Assembly: GCA_003342895.1 (NCBI GenBank)
Contig: PTFA01000419.1
Span: 124,001-188,000 of the forward strand
Length of the DNA stretch: 64,000 nucleotides
From: Casuarius casuarius
Lineage: Eukaryota; Chordata; Aves; Casuariiformes; Casuariidae
Reading direction: 5' to 3'
The notes beneath the pieces were generated by a model that was not told where the DNA came from, searched no databases, and saw nothing but the letters and a program-made list of their open reading frames with translations. The position numbers and the translations under genes were made by a program. Each line of letters starts with the position of its first letter. Position 1 is the first letter of the stretch. Below, piece by piece: positions 13,463 through 27,449 of this stretch.

Positions 13463-14338
13463 GGAAAATAATATCTTTATATAAATTGTTTAACACATTT
13501 AGAGGAACAACCAAGGGAAGTTCTAAGATCCTGCCTCTAAAGTCCCCACTTTCCAATGAAATTGAGATCTTCATAGACCCTTGGTAGTTCCATCAGGTAG
13601 ATCCATCAAGTGGATTCTGATAGCATCTATTCAAGATTGTGTATTGGGAATGGACATTAAGGATAGAAAAGTAACAATTTATGTGAGAACAATCGTAGAC
13701 TCTAGCAGGAAATCAATTTGTTGCAATTTTAGTTATTATGCAGAAAATACCCCAAATAAGGTTCTCAAGAATTTATATGCAGACAGGAGCAAAACAGGAT
13801 TGAATCTCTGTCTACTGTCACGTATGTTCTTAATAATTTCTGTAATATATTTGGTGGTCTAACCAGAGAACATTGCCCTTAATTTTTTTCTTAATTTTCT
13901 CATTTCTAAGAAAATAATATGAATGTTACAATCCAATATTTCAGAATTTCATTTGGTCACCTCTAAAATTTAAGAGTAATTCTCTCCTATACTTTCTGCC
14001 ATCTGTTCTCCTATTCTCTTCCCTTTCATCTAAAATTTGACTTATGAATTTATTTTTTTTCTTCAGAAGAAGTAGAGTTGAACCTGTGGTGGAACCTGTG
14101 GTGTCAGTAGGATACGTTGATGCTCCTAGTAATATTGAATTCTCAGTGAGAAAATTAAATTGGCATCTGTTTGTAGCATCTGGAACTTAACTGCATCAGA
14201 GTAAGTTTTACTAAATCAGCATCCTGCTCATACACAAGTACAAGCCATTGTGCAGTAGTTCTTGTTCTATCCTGCTCTTGTGAAACTCCTACGAGTTGTA
14301 AAACTGTTTATTTTTTGGGCTTTTTCATCCAAAGTTAA
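13463..14338. other. AT-rich non-coding DNA
   Basis: AT-rich sequence between the CR1 tail and a microsatellite. A 93-codon open frame at 13581-13862 has no recognisable domain. A candidate exon at 14067-14145 is listed separately. Nothing else can be supported. Confidence 0.6.
14067..14145 (+). other. Candidate exon (79 nt) with internal 12-bp duplication
   Basis: A run of T followed by CTTCAG gives an acceptor ending at 14066, and GTGAGA at 14146 is a usable donor. One frame is open through the segment and beyond it on both sides. It encodes RSRVEPVVEPVV and then SVGYVDAPSNIEFS. The EPVV pair comes from a perfect 12-bp tandem duplication (14080-14103). An in-phase ATG lies upstream at 14044, so it might also be a small unspliced frame of about 48 codons. 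No family is recognised and chance is a serious alternative. Confidence 0.15.
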
Positions 14339-14436
14339 TGTATATATATACACACACACAGACATTTTATATATCTATGTATGTATGTATATGTGTGGGT
14401 GTGGAATATATATAGATATATAAACGTGTGTGTGTA
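14339..14436. repeat. Compound TA/CA/TG microsatellite
   Basis: Alternating (TA)n, (CA)n, (ATGT)n and (TG)n blocks, imperfect, over about 100 bp. This is a simple sequence repeat that probably varies in length between individuals. The minus-strand open frame across it (14335-14649) is an artefact of the repeat. Confidence 0.85.
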
Positions 14437-17400
14437 ATACTCATATAATGCTCTTCTAAAAGGAAATGTGTGGATATCAGGGAGGAAAGCTGTTTGTTTG
14501 ATCTGAGTGGCTGCACACTGAATGAAGAGGAATCCTGAAAGGAAGAAGGAAAGCTGATTCTGTAAGAGTAATGATGAATGCTTGTAGGAACAACCTTTCA
14601 GAAAGCAGAATGTCTTGGAAAGCCCCATTAGTAGTTTGTGGGTGATCACATTAAAAAAAAGATGGAATCAATCTATCTCAAAACTCTGTAAGGATTGAAA
14701 TTCTGTTAGGCACATTATGGAGCTTATCTTCTTGTTTCTATTCATGTGTTTAAATTGTTTTTTTTTTTTTTACCTGTGATGTGGAGCATCCTATTGAAAA
14801 GTACTTTGCAAATGCTTCTAAATGAAGTATTCAGAGGATGGCTTTCTGAGACTGCAGAAGACTGGACTTAAAGCCAAGGTGGTCAACTGTGTGTTCCCAT
14901 GCGATGAGACTCTTATGGAACAGTTTGGACCCCAAGGCCAGCTACTTCCCAGTTTTTTTGCTTTGTTAATTTTCCATATTTTCAAGCATTCCTAATCATA
15001 GGTAAGCTTGGCTGTTGCATCAGTGGAAAACAGTTACTCTGCCTACCAGATTCAGAAAGAAATCTGAAGATCTGTATATTACTAGAATGTCTATTGCCAT
15101 GACAGCTAGGCATTTGGAATACAATTCACATCATTGTATTTTTTAGCTATCTGAAAGCTAGTTCTCTAGTCTAAGCTCATCATGCAGACCTTCTCTGTAG
15201 TCATTAGAGATGAATAGGAAATTCAGGAGGCTGATTCACCCCCTTCTGAGGTAAGGTTTCAAAATATGTGGGGTAAATTGCTCTCTGGAGCTATCTTTCT
15301 ACTTCTATTGGCAATGATGGAGTGTACATGATTAGCTTAGACTAGACAGCAAGCTTTTAGATAGCTAAAGAAATGAGATGAATCTCACCCTTGACTGTTC
15401 AGTTATGCAGACTATCTCACAGTTATCCTGTCTCTTCCTGGTCTTAACTTTTTAGTTTAGCCTGAGATGTGGACAGAGGTTTATTTGTTGCTTTTGACTG
15501 AGAACTGTGTTTAAAAAAATGATAAGATACACAAACCTTACATCCTTTTTAATGAACAGTATAGTGTGCTTTCATTTTCATTATAATATTTTTATTCTTC
15601 TTTATCTCTTCTGACTCAGGTCTGATAAGTCTGTAACCTTAATGTCATGTTATTAAGAAAAAGAGTAAATGCATATGACTACGTATGATTTAGTCATAAA
15701 TAAAATCTTTGCTATATTTTGCTAAACTGACTGATTTGTATGTGCTAACAAGTACTTTGTATTAGGTTAAAGCTGGGCTAATTCAAGTAATGCTTCTAAA
15801 TACACACAGGTACGAGTATCTTCTCCCACCAACATTATGAATTGATATCCTTACACGGTAATAAACTTGGCAAATTGCAAGCTCTATAATCAACTGCCTA
15901 ATTCCTTGGAGAGCTTCATATACACTTGAAAAAATGAATGTTCTGAGTTTTCAAAAAGAAATAGGCCCTTATTTTAACCCCATTTTCATATTTTATTCAC
16001 AACAACATAAATTATTTGGAACTACTTTTGCAAGCATATTCAAATAAATATTGTTTGCAGCTGTACTGCCTGTGAGCTCTACTACCAATTTCAATGTCTT
16101 TGCCTTCAGCAAAGTTATGTGATCATTTGAAAATGAAGACAGACTTTTCTTGGATAAAATATATAATTGAAGCACTGAGAAGTCATTAGAATAAGGTGTT
16201 TATTCTCTGTAAGCACTGTATCACTAAGTCATACAGCTCTGTATCATTTAGAAAAGTTTTTTTTTTTATTTTAATTTATATTACAGTAATGTTAGATCCT
16301 AAACAAAGATTATGATGGTGCTGTATAGAAAGACAGCTTCTGCTCTTGAAAGCTGCAAACTAATTTAGCATCCTAAGAACTCTTTCCTAACTTTTACCTG
16401 CTAAGGGAAAAGTGAGAGTGTTTCAGCCAAGCTATTTCGTGACACACTGTGCCTGTTTAATTGCTCTCTAAAAGTGCATTACTTCACAGCTTTCTTGATT
16501 TTAATTTCTACATCCCCCATTTCTACAGCTGTTTGTTCAGTACTTAATATATTTGTAATGCCCTGTCTGTACCAGAGAACGGCCATATTGTTAATAAGAT
16601 GGGAAAGAACAGTGCATGAGGAAAATTAATGAAAGAGAAAGAATAAGCTGTATGCTGAAACTTACTGTGCCATCAACTCTTATTAGCTATTTCAACTCTA
16701 TTGAATCCTGCAGTGCAAACCTTTCCAACATAAAACATTCTGAAAAGCACATTAATTTAAGAAACACAGAGGTTTGGTTTCAAGTAAAATGCTATTAAGC
16801 AGTAACTATGATATAGTAACAAAATGGGAGTGATCAGTTCTGTATACTGATCTAACTGTATGGGTTTAAATGTCTAGTCCAGCCTCCACTGAAGTTATTG
16901 GCAAATGAAAATCCTTTACCCCCTTACGGGAGGCAGAAATAGGCATAATAGCAAGCATAAGTTTTAAATCAGCTTTCCAGTGTCCTTTATGGTTTAGTGT
17001 TTCTTGTTTAGGTTTTTTTGTTGGTGGTGTTGGTTTTTTTTGTTTTTGTTTTTTTTTAACTATTACCAAAGGGCAAAACAGTGATAAGGGATTGTTAAGG
17101 CAATTTGAAAGACAAATTTTAAAAAGATTTTGCATATACGCATTAAAGCCAGGTTGTATCCTATTCCACAGAGGTGTTAAATGTCATTTCATAACTTCAT
17201 ATTATTTTACAATCAAGTCACAAATTCATATCTGATATGGGTGGGTTTTAACAGTACTGTGTTCAGCATGCATGCCATAAACTCAGGACCGTAATCTCAA
17301 GATTGTTACTAGTGTAAACTTGCTCCATACACACTTAATGAGATTAGAAGCGGTATTAATTTAAACTCTAATGAGGTTGGATACGTAACTTTTACTTTTT

Positions 17401-19224
17401 TTTTTTTTCCTCCCCCTCACTAACTTTTCTATTATGGTAGTCCTGTAACTATCAGAATTGAAAGCAACCATATTGATAGTACAAGAGTAAAATGCAAGTC
17501 AGCTAGCTTCAGCTATCTAAAAAGGTGTCCAAAATAATAGCTAAAATGAGGTAGTGCATTCATCCTCCTTCCACTCCCCCGGTTTCTGCTGGGCATTTTT
17601 GCTGTTTACCTTGTCACAGCTCTGGTAGTATAGCTTTATAGTAGCTCAGGCCTCAGTAGAAAGCTCACTAATGCAGCACAAAAGAAATAAAGAGGGGAAA
17701 ATCAAACAAAAACCAAAAAAGGGATAGACTTGCAAAAGTTGACTTGGATCAACTTAAGAGTGTCTGATGAGAACAGGAAAGGAGTCTCCCTTTCTACATA
17801 AAGAAAAGAAATAGGTCTGTGTCACTGGAAATAACAGACAGCAAGAGGAGGAATAAGTTGAGAGAAAGGTCAGGGACGTGGGGAAAGAAGGATGTGAAAC
17901 CACTTCCTTCTGCTCCTTTGCTCCAATTGAGCTCCTGTGCTGGCTCAGTTGTCAATGCAACCTCCGCCTTGGAGACCTATTTTAGGGTATCATATATCAT
18001 TGTTTGAAGTACTTCTCCTTTGTCTTGGCTATAGAGGAAGCTTAGAGGAATAGCTAAAAATGGACAAATAGCTTTAAGTGAATAAACTTAGATAAGGTGG
18101 ATTCCCACTGGGACACACTTGATCTGCTCTGCAATTTGCTGTTTGGGATTTGATTGCTTATCATATACAATAATTCTTATACTTTCTGTAATAAATACTC
18201 TGAAACAATAACTTCTCAAAGCTTGATTACCCACTAATCATTTCTTGCATATCTTTGACTGAATCACAACCATTTTAATAGATAAACTGTTTCAGGTTAA
18301 TATTTCAGATAAGTGGAATTGAAGCCGTTCAGTCACATTCTCAGTTCTCAATGCCTTGGAGAACTAATTACTCCATGGGATAAAAATTCATCCTTTTGCA
18401 AAAAGCTGTAACTATCATGAAATTATCTGGGTCAATGTAAGTTAAACGCTGAAGTAAGACACACTAAAGTTACACATTCATTATAAGTGTAAGAGTTGAC
18501 TGGTAAACGGAATGCAGTTTTGCAGTCTCTGGAATTTAATGACTGCTTGAAATGGGTACGATTTATACATGAAGAAAGCAGTGTCTAGCAAGAAAACAAA
18601 TAGGATTTGCTGGTTAGTAATAACATTTATTATATTTTATTTTAATCTCTTAGTACTTTTTTAAGCTATAAACCCCTTTTGTCGCTTTCATGTAAGTTTC
18701 TTGTTTACCAGAATGCAAAGTTGGTTTTCAGTCCCTCCCCTGCAAAAGAAAAGAATAAAATCCTTCACTACCAGAAAATGGGATCCTGTTGAAATCAGAC
18801 TTAAATATAGAGATTAATGACCTGTCATGGAATGAAGGATATTATTTTGGGTGATGAAATACAGGTAGTTTATGAGTTTCTAAATAAAATGGTTTAAGTT
18901 AAATGCTGAAACACTACATTTTATTTAAAATGGTGTTCTACAAATTACTGGTTAATAGATTTTCATCCAGATTTAGAACAAGGCAAAAAATACCATGGAA
19001 TGAGGTGGGGCTTCATAACTTGCACGTGCAGTTCTTTGCTAAAAGCTGCCTACATTTTGGAATTTTCCTTAGAATAGAAATTCTATTTTTAGTCAATAAT
19101 AATGCTTCAATAGCACTTGGCAAATACAACTTTCGTTAATTATACTGAGAGAAAGGTAGTGAAATTCCAGACATAGTTTAGAAATATTTAAGATATAATT
19201 CCTCCTATAGCAAACAGCTAGTGC
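14437..19224. other. AT-rich non-coding DNA
   Basis: Nearly 5 kb of AT-rich sequence with homopolymer T or A runs (14757-14771, 16257-16267, 17028-17057, 17396-17409) and no recognised gene or named repeat. Short open frames are unsupported. Confidence 0.65.
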
Positions 19225-19502
19225 AGAGGGAAAGAGAGAAAGAGAAAGAGAGGGAGAAAGAAAGAGAGAAAGAAAGAGAGATAGAAAGAAAGGAAGGAAA
19301 GAAAAGAAGGAAAGAAAAGAATATAAGAAAAAAGAAGAAAGAGAAGGGAGGGGAAGGAAAGGGAGAGAAAGAGAAAGAAGCAAAAGAGCTGGAGAGACAG
19401 AAAGACAAAGGGAGAAGGAGGAAAATAAAAGAAAGAAAAATAGAAACAGAAAAAGAAAGGAAGGAAGGAAAGAACGAACAAATGAAATACTGAAAAAAAA
19501 AA
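19225..19502 (+). repeat. Long polypurine GA-rich low-complexity tract
   Basis: About 278 bp on the plus strand consist almost only of A and G, organised as variable GAAA, GAGA and GGAA units with only a handful of C or T interruptions (for example 19282, 19322 and 19381). It ends in an A-run. Such polypurine-polypyrimidine tracts can adopt intramolecular triplex structures and are length-unstable. Open frames spanning it on both strands (Lys/Glu/Arg-rich on plus, Ser/Phe/Leu-rich on minus) are composition artefacts. Confidence 0.95.
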
Positions 19503-22500
19503 GTCATTGACATCATGAAAAGCAGCTTGCCAAGATATCTTTAATTACCTTCACAGGGCTTCCATAACTGTTTATCAATCAAAAAAAAACATTGTGTCAA
19601 AGTATTTTGAAAACCTCAAACTTCTGCAGAGCTGTTCTGACAAGCAGGAAAAAAGACAAGCAAGCATCCATTGCACTGATATGTAATGATAATCTGTCTC
19701 TCTTTGAGGTCCACCATTGGCTGGAATGCAATTTAAGTTCAAACTCAAATTGTTTAAATGTGGAGAAAACTGTTATCTGGTTTAACAAATGCATCTAGAA
19801 GATATAAATAAGAAGCCTGATAAATTTAAACTTAACATTGCTTTCACGTGTGTTTATGCTATGTGAACACCAGTCTGTAGTAGACTTCGTGAATCGAGAG
19901 CCAAAAGGAGCCATACTAATGACTAATTTTACTAAGGAATAAATCATATGTGTTCATTATTTTCTTCTCAATTGTTAATTGATGTAAATTTCATAAATTT
20001 AACCCTATTTCATTTCAGTTCTTTTTACAAAAAGGGGGTAGTAATTCTTTATAGCAGGAGCTTTGTGAGACTAAATATAAAGCACATTTATGTCAGTGAC
20101 AGCTATAAATGCTGATCCATTGCTGACAATTCTAGGCAAAAATTAGGTTTTGGAAAAGAGAATAAAACAGGGAAAAATAATTAAAAAAAGCCTAAATTTG
20201 CCTTTCATTTCTTAAATACTGAGGACAACTGCAAAGCCCATGGAAATGGAGAGCTAGTTAAAACAATTAATTGAACTGCTCATTTTAAATCTTTGTTCTG
20301 TCATATGAATTTAAAGTGTCTGATCACTAACACAAAAGCACAAAGATATAACCTTTAACCGAGACAGGTAGTCTTTAAAGTTTTGCTAATTACTGAGATA
20401 TCAAAAGTACTTACTTGTTTCTTTGGAATGCTTTACCATGAAGTTTAGAAAAACATTTGAATAAAAAGGTTTTCCATATTTTTTGAGTAAACACTTCAGC
20501 CTCATTTAATGAGTGCTAATTTATTGTATACCAGTAGAGCTTTAGATTAGAAAAAGAACTTGATTATTAATATTAGTACCTTAAATGCTTTCAATACACT
20601 ATGTATAATTAAATTTAAATATTCAGTAGTAAACTTGTAACTATAAACTAGAAATAATAAAAAGTCTGATTTGAAAAACAAAATGTTTCATGATTCTCCT
20701 ATGTATCATACATTTAAAAAAAAAAAAAAAAAAAGTTACCTCACCTATAACTCTTGTGAGTAGTTGATATTTTTTGACTATTTGGTTAGAACTGTAGTTT
20801 CTTTAAATACAGAATCTCTTTCTTTCATTCTTTCTTGCTCTAGTTAGTAGTATTGAAGAGCTAGATGACATTAATAAATAGGCTAGTATTCCTTAATGCA
20901 GTATCGCTTCATTAAATATACTAATTAAATAGACCAAGAATTTAAAGAATATAGCATTCATATGGAATTCTTTGAAGAGCTTGTATTCAGAAACTCTCTA
21001 AAATTAGTTAAAGAAATTAATCTTTTATTTTCTTTACAACCAAGGAGATTCAACAAAACTATAAAAGCCGAGAACACTTTATAAGGGAAATCTCCACAGA
21101 CATCTTGCAATATTCAAGTTTTTGTTCTTTCTTTATCTTGTCTCGCTTGATATCATTCCTGACCAGTAGTTTAGTGCACATTATTGTTGTATTTTGTATT
21201 TTGAAAGAAAAAGAGTAATTTTTCTGTCTAGTCACTTTGAAACATTCTTAAGATCATGTCATATGAGCAGAATAAACAGATTTTAACATCTTCCATTTTT
21301 CCAGTTTGGGGCCATTTGTTATTTTAACTCAGATCAGGACTAAACTCTGGAAAAAAACAGTGTTTTACAACATAATTTTAACATAACAAGAAAAGAAAGA
21401 GAAGTACAAATAGCATGAAATTATATTACCAGTATTTAATATTATATAGAGGCCATGATACCATTCTTATCTGGTACATTTAGGAAGGGATTCATCCTCT
21501 CTGACTTTAGTGATTTAAAAAGTAGGTATGTAGGGTAAGCTTGGCAGACAGTGCTATTTAATAGGTGTCCAATACCACATGTATTCTAGAAAATATTGGA
21601 ATGTCATTCACAAACAAATGCAACAAATAGACATATACCAAAACCCCAGACAAATTACACAGAGACAGATATGCAGCTGGTAAATAAGTGTCATGATCGT
21701 GATCTGCCTTCAGGCATAGGCAGGACCTAACTCCAACATGCTGTTAGTACCTAATTAAATTTTTTAGTTGCAATGTTAACATTAATTTCTAACAAAAATT
21801 ATTTTAAAATGTTAATTGTTTATTTGTTACAATCTTTCATGTCTACCAATGAAAATAATAATGAGTCCCACTAGTATAGCTCATAGATATCTTTTTCAGA
21901 GAGATAAGTAGTTCTTTGATGAGACAGTTGAAATTCATAGTTTAGTCATTGCTGATAGACAGAAGAAAGGTAGAAAAAACCCCAGGAAGTGATCAAAGAT
22001 GAATTAACTTTTGACTGTCCTTAAATCTGTTCATTGACTACAGAGGATGTCAAAATGGTTAGCTGAAGTTAGATAGCAGCTTTTAAATGTTCATAGTCCA
22101 AAAATGCTAATCTCACCTTCATTGTTATGGCCAATTTAAGAGGAAAGGATCTGTATGCATATGTAGAAATATGAAGTAACTTTAAAAAAATCACCTTAAA
22201 ACTAAAAAGAATTTCAGGTCTGACTATCAATGGGGTGATAATCTTTCCAAGGAGGTATTGGTACCATGAGATAATTAGTAAAAATAATATGATTATTTGG
22301 CTGAGATACTTAGAAATATGCATCCAAAATTGCATTACCATTTTTTCTTCATTGTTTGCTAGGGATAATTATGACTGTCAGGTTTGTTAAATTAATTTAT
22401 ATGCTAAGCTCTTCAGATCAAAGACCATGAGTGTATCTGCTGCTGCTGTAAATGGTCAACTGTCTGTGGATGGTTGTGTAACATCTGACAAGGTAACGAC

Positions 22501-25500
22501 TGGTACCTTGGTACAGGGGAACCTGAGAAGGTAACTAGTAGCTGTGGGTAAAATATTCTTTAAAATATTTAGATGGGAATTGCAAAATTGATTCAAAGGA
22601 AAAGTAACATACTTTCACATGTAAAAAGTCAGGCAAATACCACAAATATAAATTATATTAATTGCAGAACTCTGTTAATTGCCAGACCTAATTAAATTGC
22701 TCTGTGGTTGAACTGGATGATGTATTAAATGGTTAATGTTAAATGTAAAGAAATGGAGTAAGGGCAATGAAGAATATGAAAGCAGCAAACCATCAAAACA
22801 GATCAGAGTCATGGAGGTAACAGAAACTGCATGCTACTACATATGCTGCATACGCTGTATTGTAAATGCATATTTCTTGTCGTTTAGCAAGAGAAACAAT
22901 TTTGCAAACCCCAATATTAAGAAAGAAAAGGAGAAAGGCTTCTTCTTATAACCTCAAATACATACTGCATAGGCACACTTACACCACTTTTCTTCATTTG
23001 AAAGTATGGAAGATCTGTTTGCTGGCAGTCATGAACTTTTCATTGACATCACTTAGAGATTTGGCTAGATTAATATCTTTTGTGTGGAGACTAAAATTGA
23101 TTTTAGGATTTTATACTTCTGCTTACTGTCATAACATCTGCAGTCTTCATGACAAATTAGTGATGCAGTCAAATAGATGTTTTGCATGACTTCTTTATTT
23201 GGCAGTTGCTGACATTTAAAATCTTTTTTTTGGTAGCAAAACCATGTGAGGTGATGCATTGACCCCATGACTGTTGAAAGAAGAGGATTCCTTGAACTTC
23301 TCATGGACAAATAAAAAGAAGTGAGTGAATATTTTTTGTTCAAGGTGTATTTCCTCTAGCTATTTCAAAAATAAAAATTTAGTTTAGAATTTACATGGAG
23401 ACTGGAATCTCAAAGTTTGTTAATGTACATACATGTTTATATCCCACTCTCCTTTTCTGAGATTTTAGCTTAGTACCACTCCTCTTGCTAGTCTTAACCT
23501 AAGAAGATTGATCTTGAAATATGAATTACTGAGCTGGGCCAGAATATATTACAAGTAACTGAAAAATAATGGATTCAAATAATTATTTCTGAAGTTCACG
23601 TCATTTTTGTTATTTTGAATATTTTATCATATTATATTAATAATTGTTATGTTAAATGAAACGGTTTTGGACATGAAGCTAATAATTGGTTAAAGGTCTA
23701 TTCAGTTTCCCTCTTAACCTGGTAACTATAAAATTGTAACATATTTGGTAATACTTGGTATATAGGCATCAAAAATGCTGGTCAAAATTTGCAATTTAAA
23801 ATTCTATCTTTGTTACTTTATGCTGGTGCCTCCATTATAAGATCAAGTTCATTTTTTTCAGACTTCCTGAAAATCTAAAAGTCAGAAGAGTATACTTGTA
23901 AAATTTGTAGCCTGGAATCTGCAAGGAAATGTTGAATTTTCCAGGTAGTATCAGAAATATCAGCTGGTTTGACTTTCAAATTGTACTTGAATGTCATCTC
24001 TTCACAAACTTTTCAGTGTCTCCTGTTTATGGAAGTCTTCACTATTATAGCTGGCTGCTATTCATATACCCTTCACTACTCAGTCATTTTCAAATACATT
24101 TGAAATAGACTTAATAAATTATATTGTTATCCAGCAGAGCTACTATTGATTGAGTTTCTCATTTATGATGGTTAAGAAATATATCTCCGTGTTCCAGTGA
24201 AATTTCAAGGACTGTCTTAGGATCATACACCTACTCTTATCTTCTGCAATATTCTAGAATCACCTCACTCACATACAGAAAAAAGATGGCAGCACTTGTG
24301 CGTATGCCCCTGAATGAACAGTCGTTGATCAAGAATTGAATTCACTTTGCCCTGGAAAGACAAAGACTGCTATCAGCCTACAACTGTTGACTTGAAAATG
24401 TTCCTTACCACCTCTCTGACTCTATTCTGCTGTTTTACCTTTTATTCTCTCCTCTCAAGACACCCCAAAACAGAGTTATGCATATATGTGCAAAGTGTCT
24501 AGTAGAGGAGGTGCTACTGGGTTTTATGTCCGAAAGTGCACTCACAAGGAGAAAAGTTCTTGTTTGCCAGAGGCCAAGGCTGGATACAAGACAAGGTAGG
24601 AGGATTTCCTGGAAGAAAGTTGATTCTCCTGGGGAGTGGAAGAATATGAAGTAGTATCCTGAGTGCTGATGTTCGGTTTTGTTCCCAGAAAACTACATAT
24701 CTTTTTTCCTTTGCAAAATAACTTTTAAAAAATAATTACACTTTCCTCACTGACAAAGGTTCTGTGTTCTTCCTTTACTGTCACTATGTTCACAATGGGG
24801 TGAATAGAAACCAAAATGATTTAAATGTAGGAGAAAAGAAGTGTAAGTTTTGAGAGGGAGACATACCATCCCTGGACAGTCACTGGAAATAGTTATTTTC
24901 ACTGTAAGTTTGTCCTTCAGGATGCCAGACACCATCAGTTCACCAATGGCATAGGTAAGAAGCGATCCGAGCCTTTATGAGTAGCTACTGATGAGGCAGC
25001 AGGGTATAGAGGTGGCAACTAGTGTATTCTCCTTCTTCAAAACATTGATGCTTTTCTATTGCAGAATCCATACATCTGTCCTGCCTTTCTCACTCTGTTG
25101 TTTGCAATTTCTTTTCTCTAAATATAGGCATTTTTCAAATTCCTTGTTCTCTTCCTCAATACTTCCAGATTTCCTACAACAAAAAATCCTAGGACATTCA
25201 AATTAACAAAGAAAAGGAAAGACTCTTGTAAAAAATATTTCAAGTCTGGTCATTCAAATGATAAAAAAGCCCACAGACTAATATCACAATCTCTTTTGAC
25301 ATACACTTGCAAATCTTCATTTATAACCTCAGAAGCAGCTATCTAGGCTTGTTGCATGTGTATTTATAATAGTCTATAGCTTTGATTCTTTTGTAACTCA
25401 GAACTGGGTTTTCTCTCAAGGGATTGGCTTAGAACACCTAAGGTCATGCATGGTTACTCTAAAGTTTCCACTTACAAGAAGGAGCATTTGTAGAACCTAA

Positions 25501-25949
25501 AGGTTAGTTAGACTTCATTGCTTAATGATTACTGAAGCATATATGTCTGAACCCTTTCCTATTTTATGTATCCTTCAAGGTGTGGGTAACCTTTATAAAT
25601 AGATCATTGTGGAGTTTTGAAGCTGACATGAGGAAAAATGCCAGGCATTTGTTTGCCTAACCTCTATCAAATGTCACACCAAATCTTCTCTCTTTGGCTC
25701 TGATTTTATATTATTTTGCTCAGGTAATACCAATCTAATGAATGATGTAAAATCTTTTAACAAGGACTGAAAAGTCTGAGGTATATGGAAAGAATTACGA
25801 ACGATCTATATATTCATCTATATCTATATCCCTGTTCTTTCAGGTTTTCTATGCACTTAGAACACTATGTTATGCTTATACTGTTTTCCCTGTAGTATAT
25901 CTGCAGGAAATTTAGTTAGAATGGGCAGAGAAAGTCTCAGCAATGGGCT
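19503..25949. other. AT-rich non-coding DNA
   Basis: Over 6 kb of AT-rich sequence without a supported gene. It includes a 19-nt A-run (20716-20734) and a candidate micro-exon at 24921-24954, listed separately. Open frames such as 22736-22951, 22866-23189 and 24991-25206 show no domain or convincing composition. No named repeat was recognised. Confidence 0.65.
24921..24954 (+). other. Candidate micro-exon (34 nt), unverified
   Basis: TTTGTCCTTCAG ends at 24920 and GTAAGA begins at 24955. The 34 nt between them are open in the frame reading DARHHQFTNGI. The acceptor tract is short and the segment is tiny, so it is a weak candidate and may well be coincidental. Confidence 0.1.
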
Positions 25950-27449
25950 TTGGTCACCTTAACTGGCTGACAGAGGACAGGCACTATTCCTACTTGTCCA
26001 AATAAGAAAGCGAAGAAGAGAAGAGCTTTGCTATCAACAACTACTGCCTCAGCTGGTCATCTCTTGTAGTCTAATACATGAAAATACTTCAACCTGCATC
26101 TGCCATTCCCCTGGCTGTGAGGCAGCAGTGGGACTCACAGTGCATGGTGCCATTAGCACATCGTCTCTCTGTAACTTCTGGGAGGGGAGGGGTCTCGGTA
26201 GCAGGTGTATGCTCTCACATTAGGCAAGATGTGTGGCTCATTTGAACATGACTGAGCTGAAACATGGAGATTGGGACCTGGGGGCACTTACTGATGTAGG
26301 TATGAAGGATATTTCTCTCACACCATCATACTAGGACAGGTACTCTGAGAGGCTCTGATAGTCAGATCAGTGATACACACCATTTCTTGACAGCTTTGAG
26401 TCAAATGGTAGACTTCCATGACAAAGCATGATTACAGCCCTTCCCTCCCATTCTGGACACATAAATAAAAAAGCAGAACATATTTGTAGTGTTGAGCATT
26501 GTTGCATACCTGTGCAGTGGTGTAGGCTAAAAAGATGTCCCTAGATATGTCTTCACAGTGATGCTCTGTGTGGCCTAGGGATGGGGATTCCGGAGCATTA
26601 TCAGAGGGCATGAACACCTCCAGGTTGTCCTACATGGTGAAGAACAATCTTCACACAGTGTGGAAGTCCAGAATAGCTACTTTCTTGTGTTCCCACCCAA
26701 AGTTTTCTTCTTGTACCAGGTGTAGGTTTGCCAGTCTGTCCTCACTTGTGGTTCTAGATCTTCCTGAGTGTCTCTTTTATTCTCTTGCATTCTGTGTAGT
26801 GTTGCTGTCTGGTCCTTTCTTATCCAGCAACAATCATAAGGTTAGCAAGCTCCTGATACTGCCACAGGGTTATCCTCCCACATGAGAAATTCTTGGCTTC
26901 TTCACAGCACAGATTTACAAGAAGTATCATTTTCTCAGGACTTCGGGTTGCTCTCCTTTGAATTTCATGAGAAGTAGAAAAGGTTTCCATTGATATTGCA
27001 GAAATGGTAGTATGAAGTAGAACAGAATAAAAGGATGAGGGAATTAAAAGAAATAAGGGGTTTAGGGAGAGGAACAGCAATAAAAAGTAGGTCAGGATTT
27101 TGCTCAAAATAGTAAGTAGCTGAATTAAGTTTATATGCAATCAAACTTTACTGAGGGGTTAGAGCGCTAGACAGGAGAAATGCAGAGAATTTGGGGGAAA
27201 ACATACACTCAGACACACACATACACTCATGCTGCCATACGTAGTGCTGAAAAATTGGCCTGCAAGCCAATTTGGAAGAGCCAAGGTTACTGGAGCAGGC
27301 ACAGACAGAGAGGGGGAGCTGGAGTCCGTGGAGGTAGCTGGGAAAGCCATGGCTTTTGGAGCAGGCAGAGAGAGCAGGCAGCTCTCAGCTCTGACAGTCT
27401 CATAGTGATTATGGAGGTGCCATTCCCATACTAACAGTTTTCTCTTGTC
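25950..27449. other. Mixed-composition non-coding stretch
   Basis: This 1.5 kb is less AT-rich than its surroundings. It has GC-rich patches near 26090-26290 and 27260-27420, and a short ACAC-rich stretch near 27200-27230. Several open frames of 60-106 codons exist on both strands, but none resembles a known protein. The composition suggests old interspersed repeat sequence that I cannot assign to a family. No splice-bounded exon stands out. Confidence 0.45.

Noticed and set aside
14335..14649. 104-codon minus-strand frame rich in Tyr, His and Thr
   Set aside because: Its C-terminal part is the TA/CA microsatellite, and the rest has no similarity that I recognise.
19205..19516. Ser/Phe-rich and Lys/Glu-rich frames on both strands
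   Set aside because: They are translations of the GA polypurine tract, so composition explains them fully.
27155..27180. tRNA-like words (GGGGTTAGAGCGCTAG)
   Set aside because: No complementary acceptor stem, no B-box and no anticodon loop could be folded around them.
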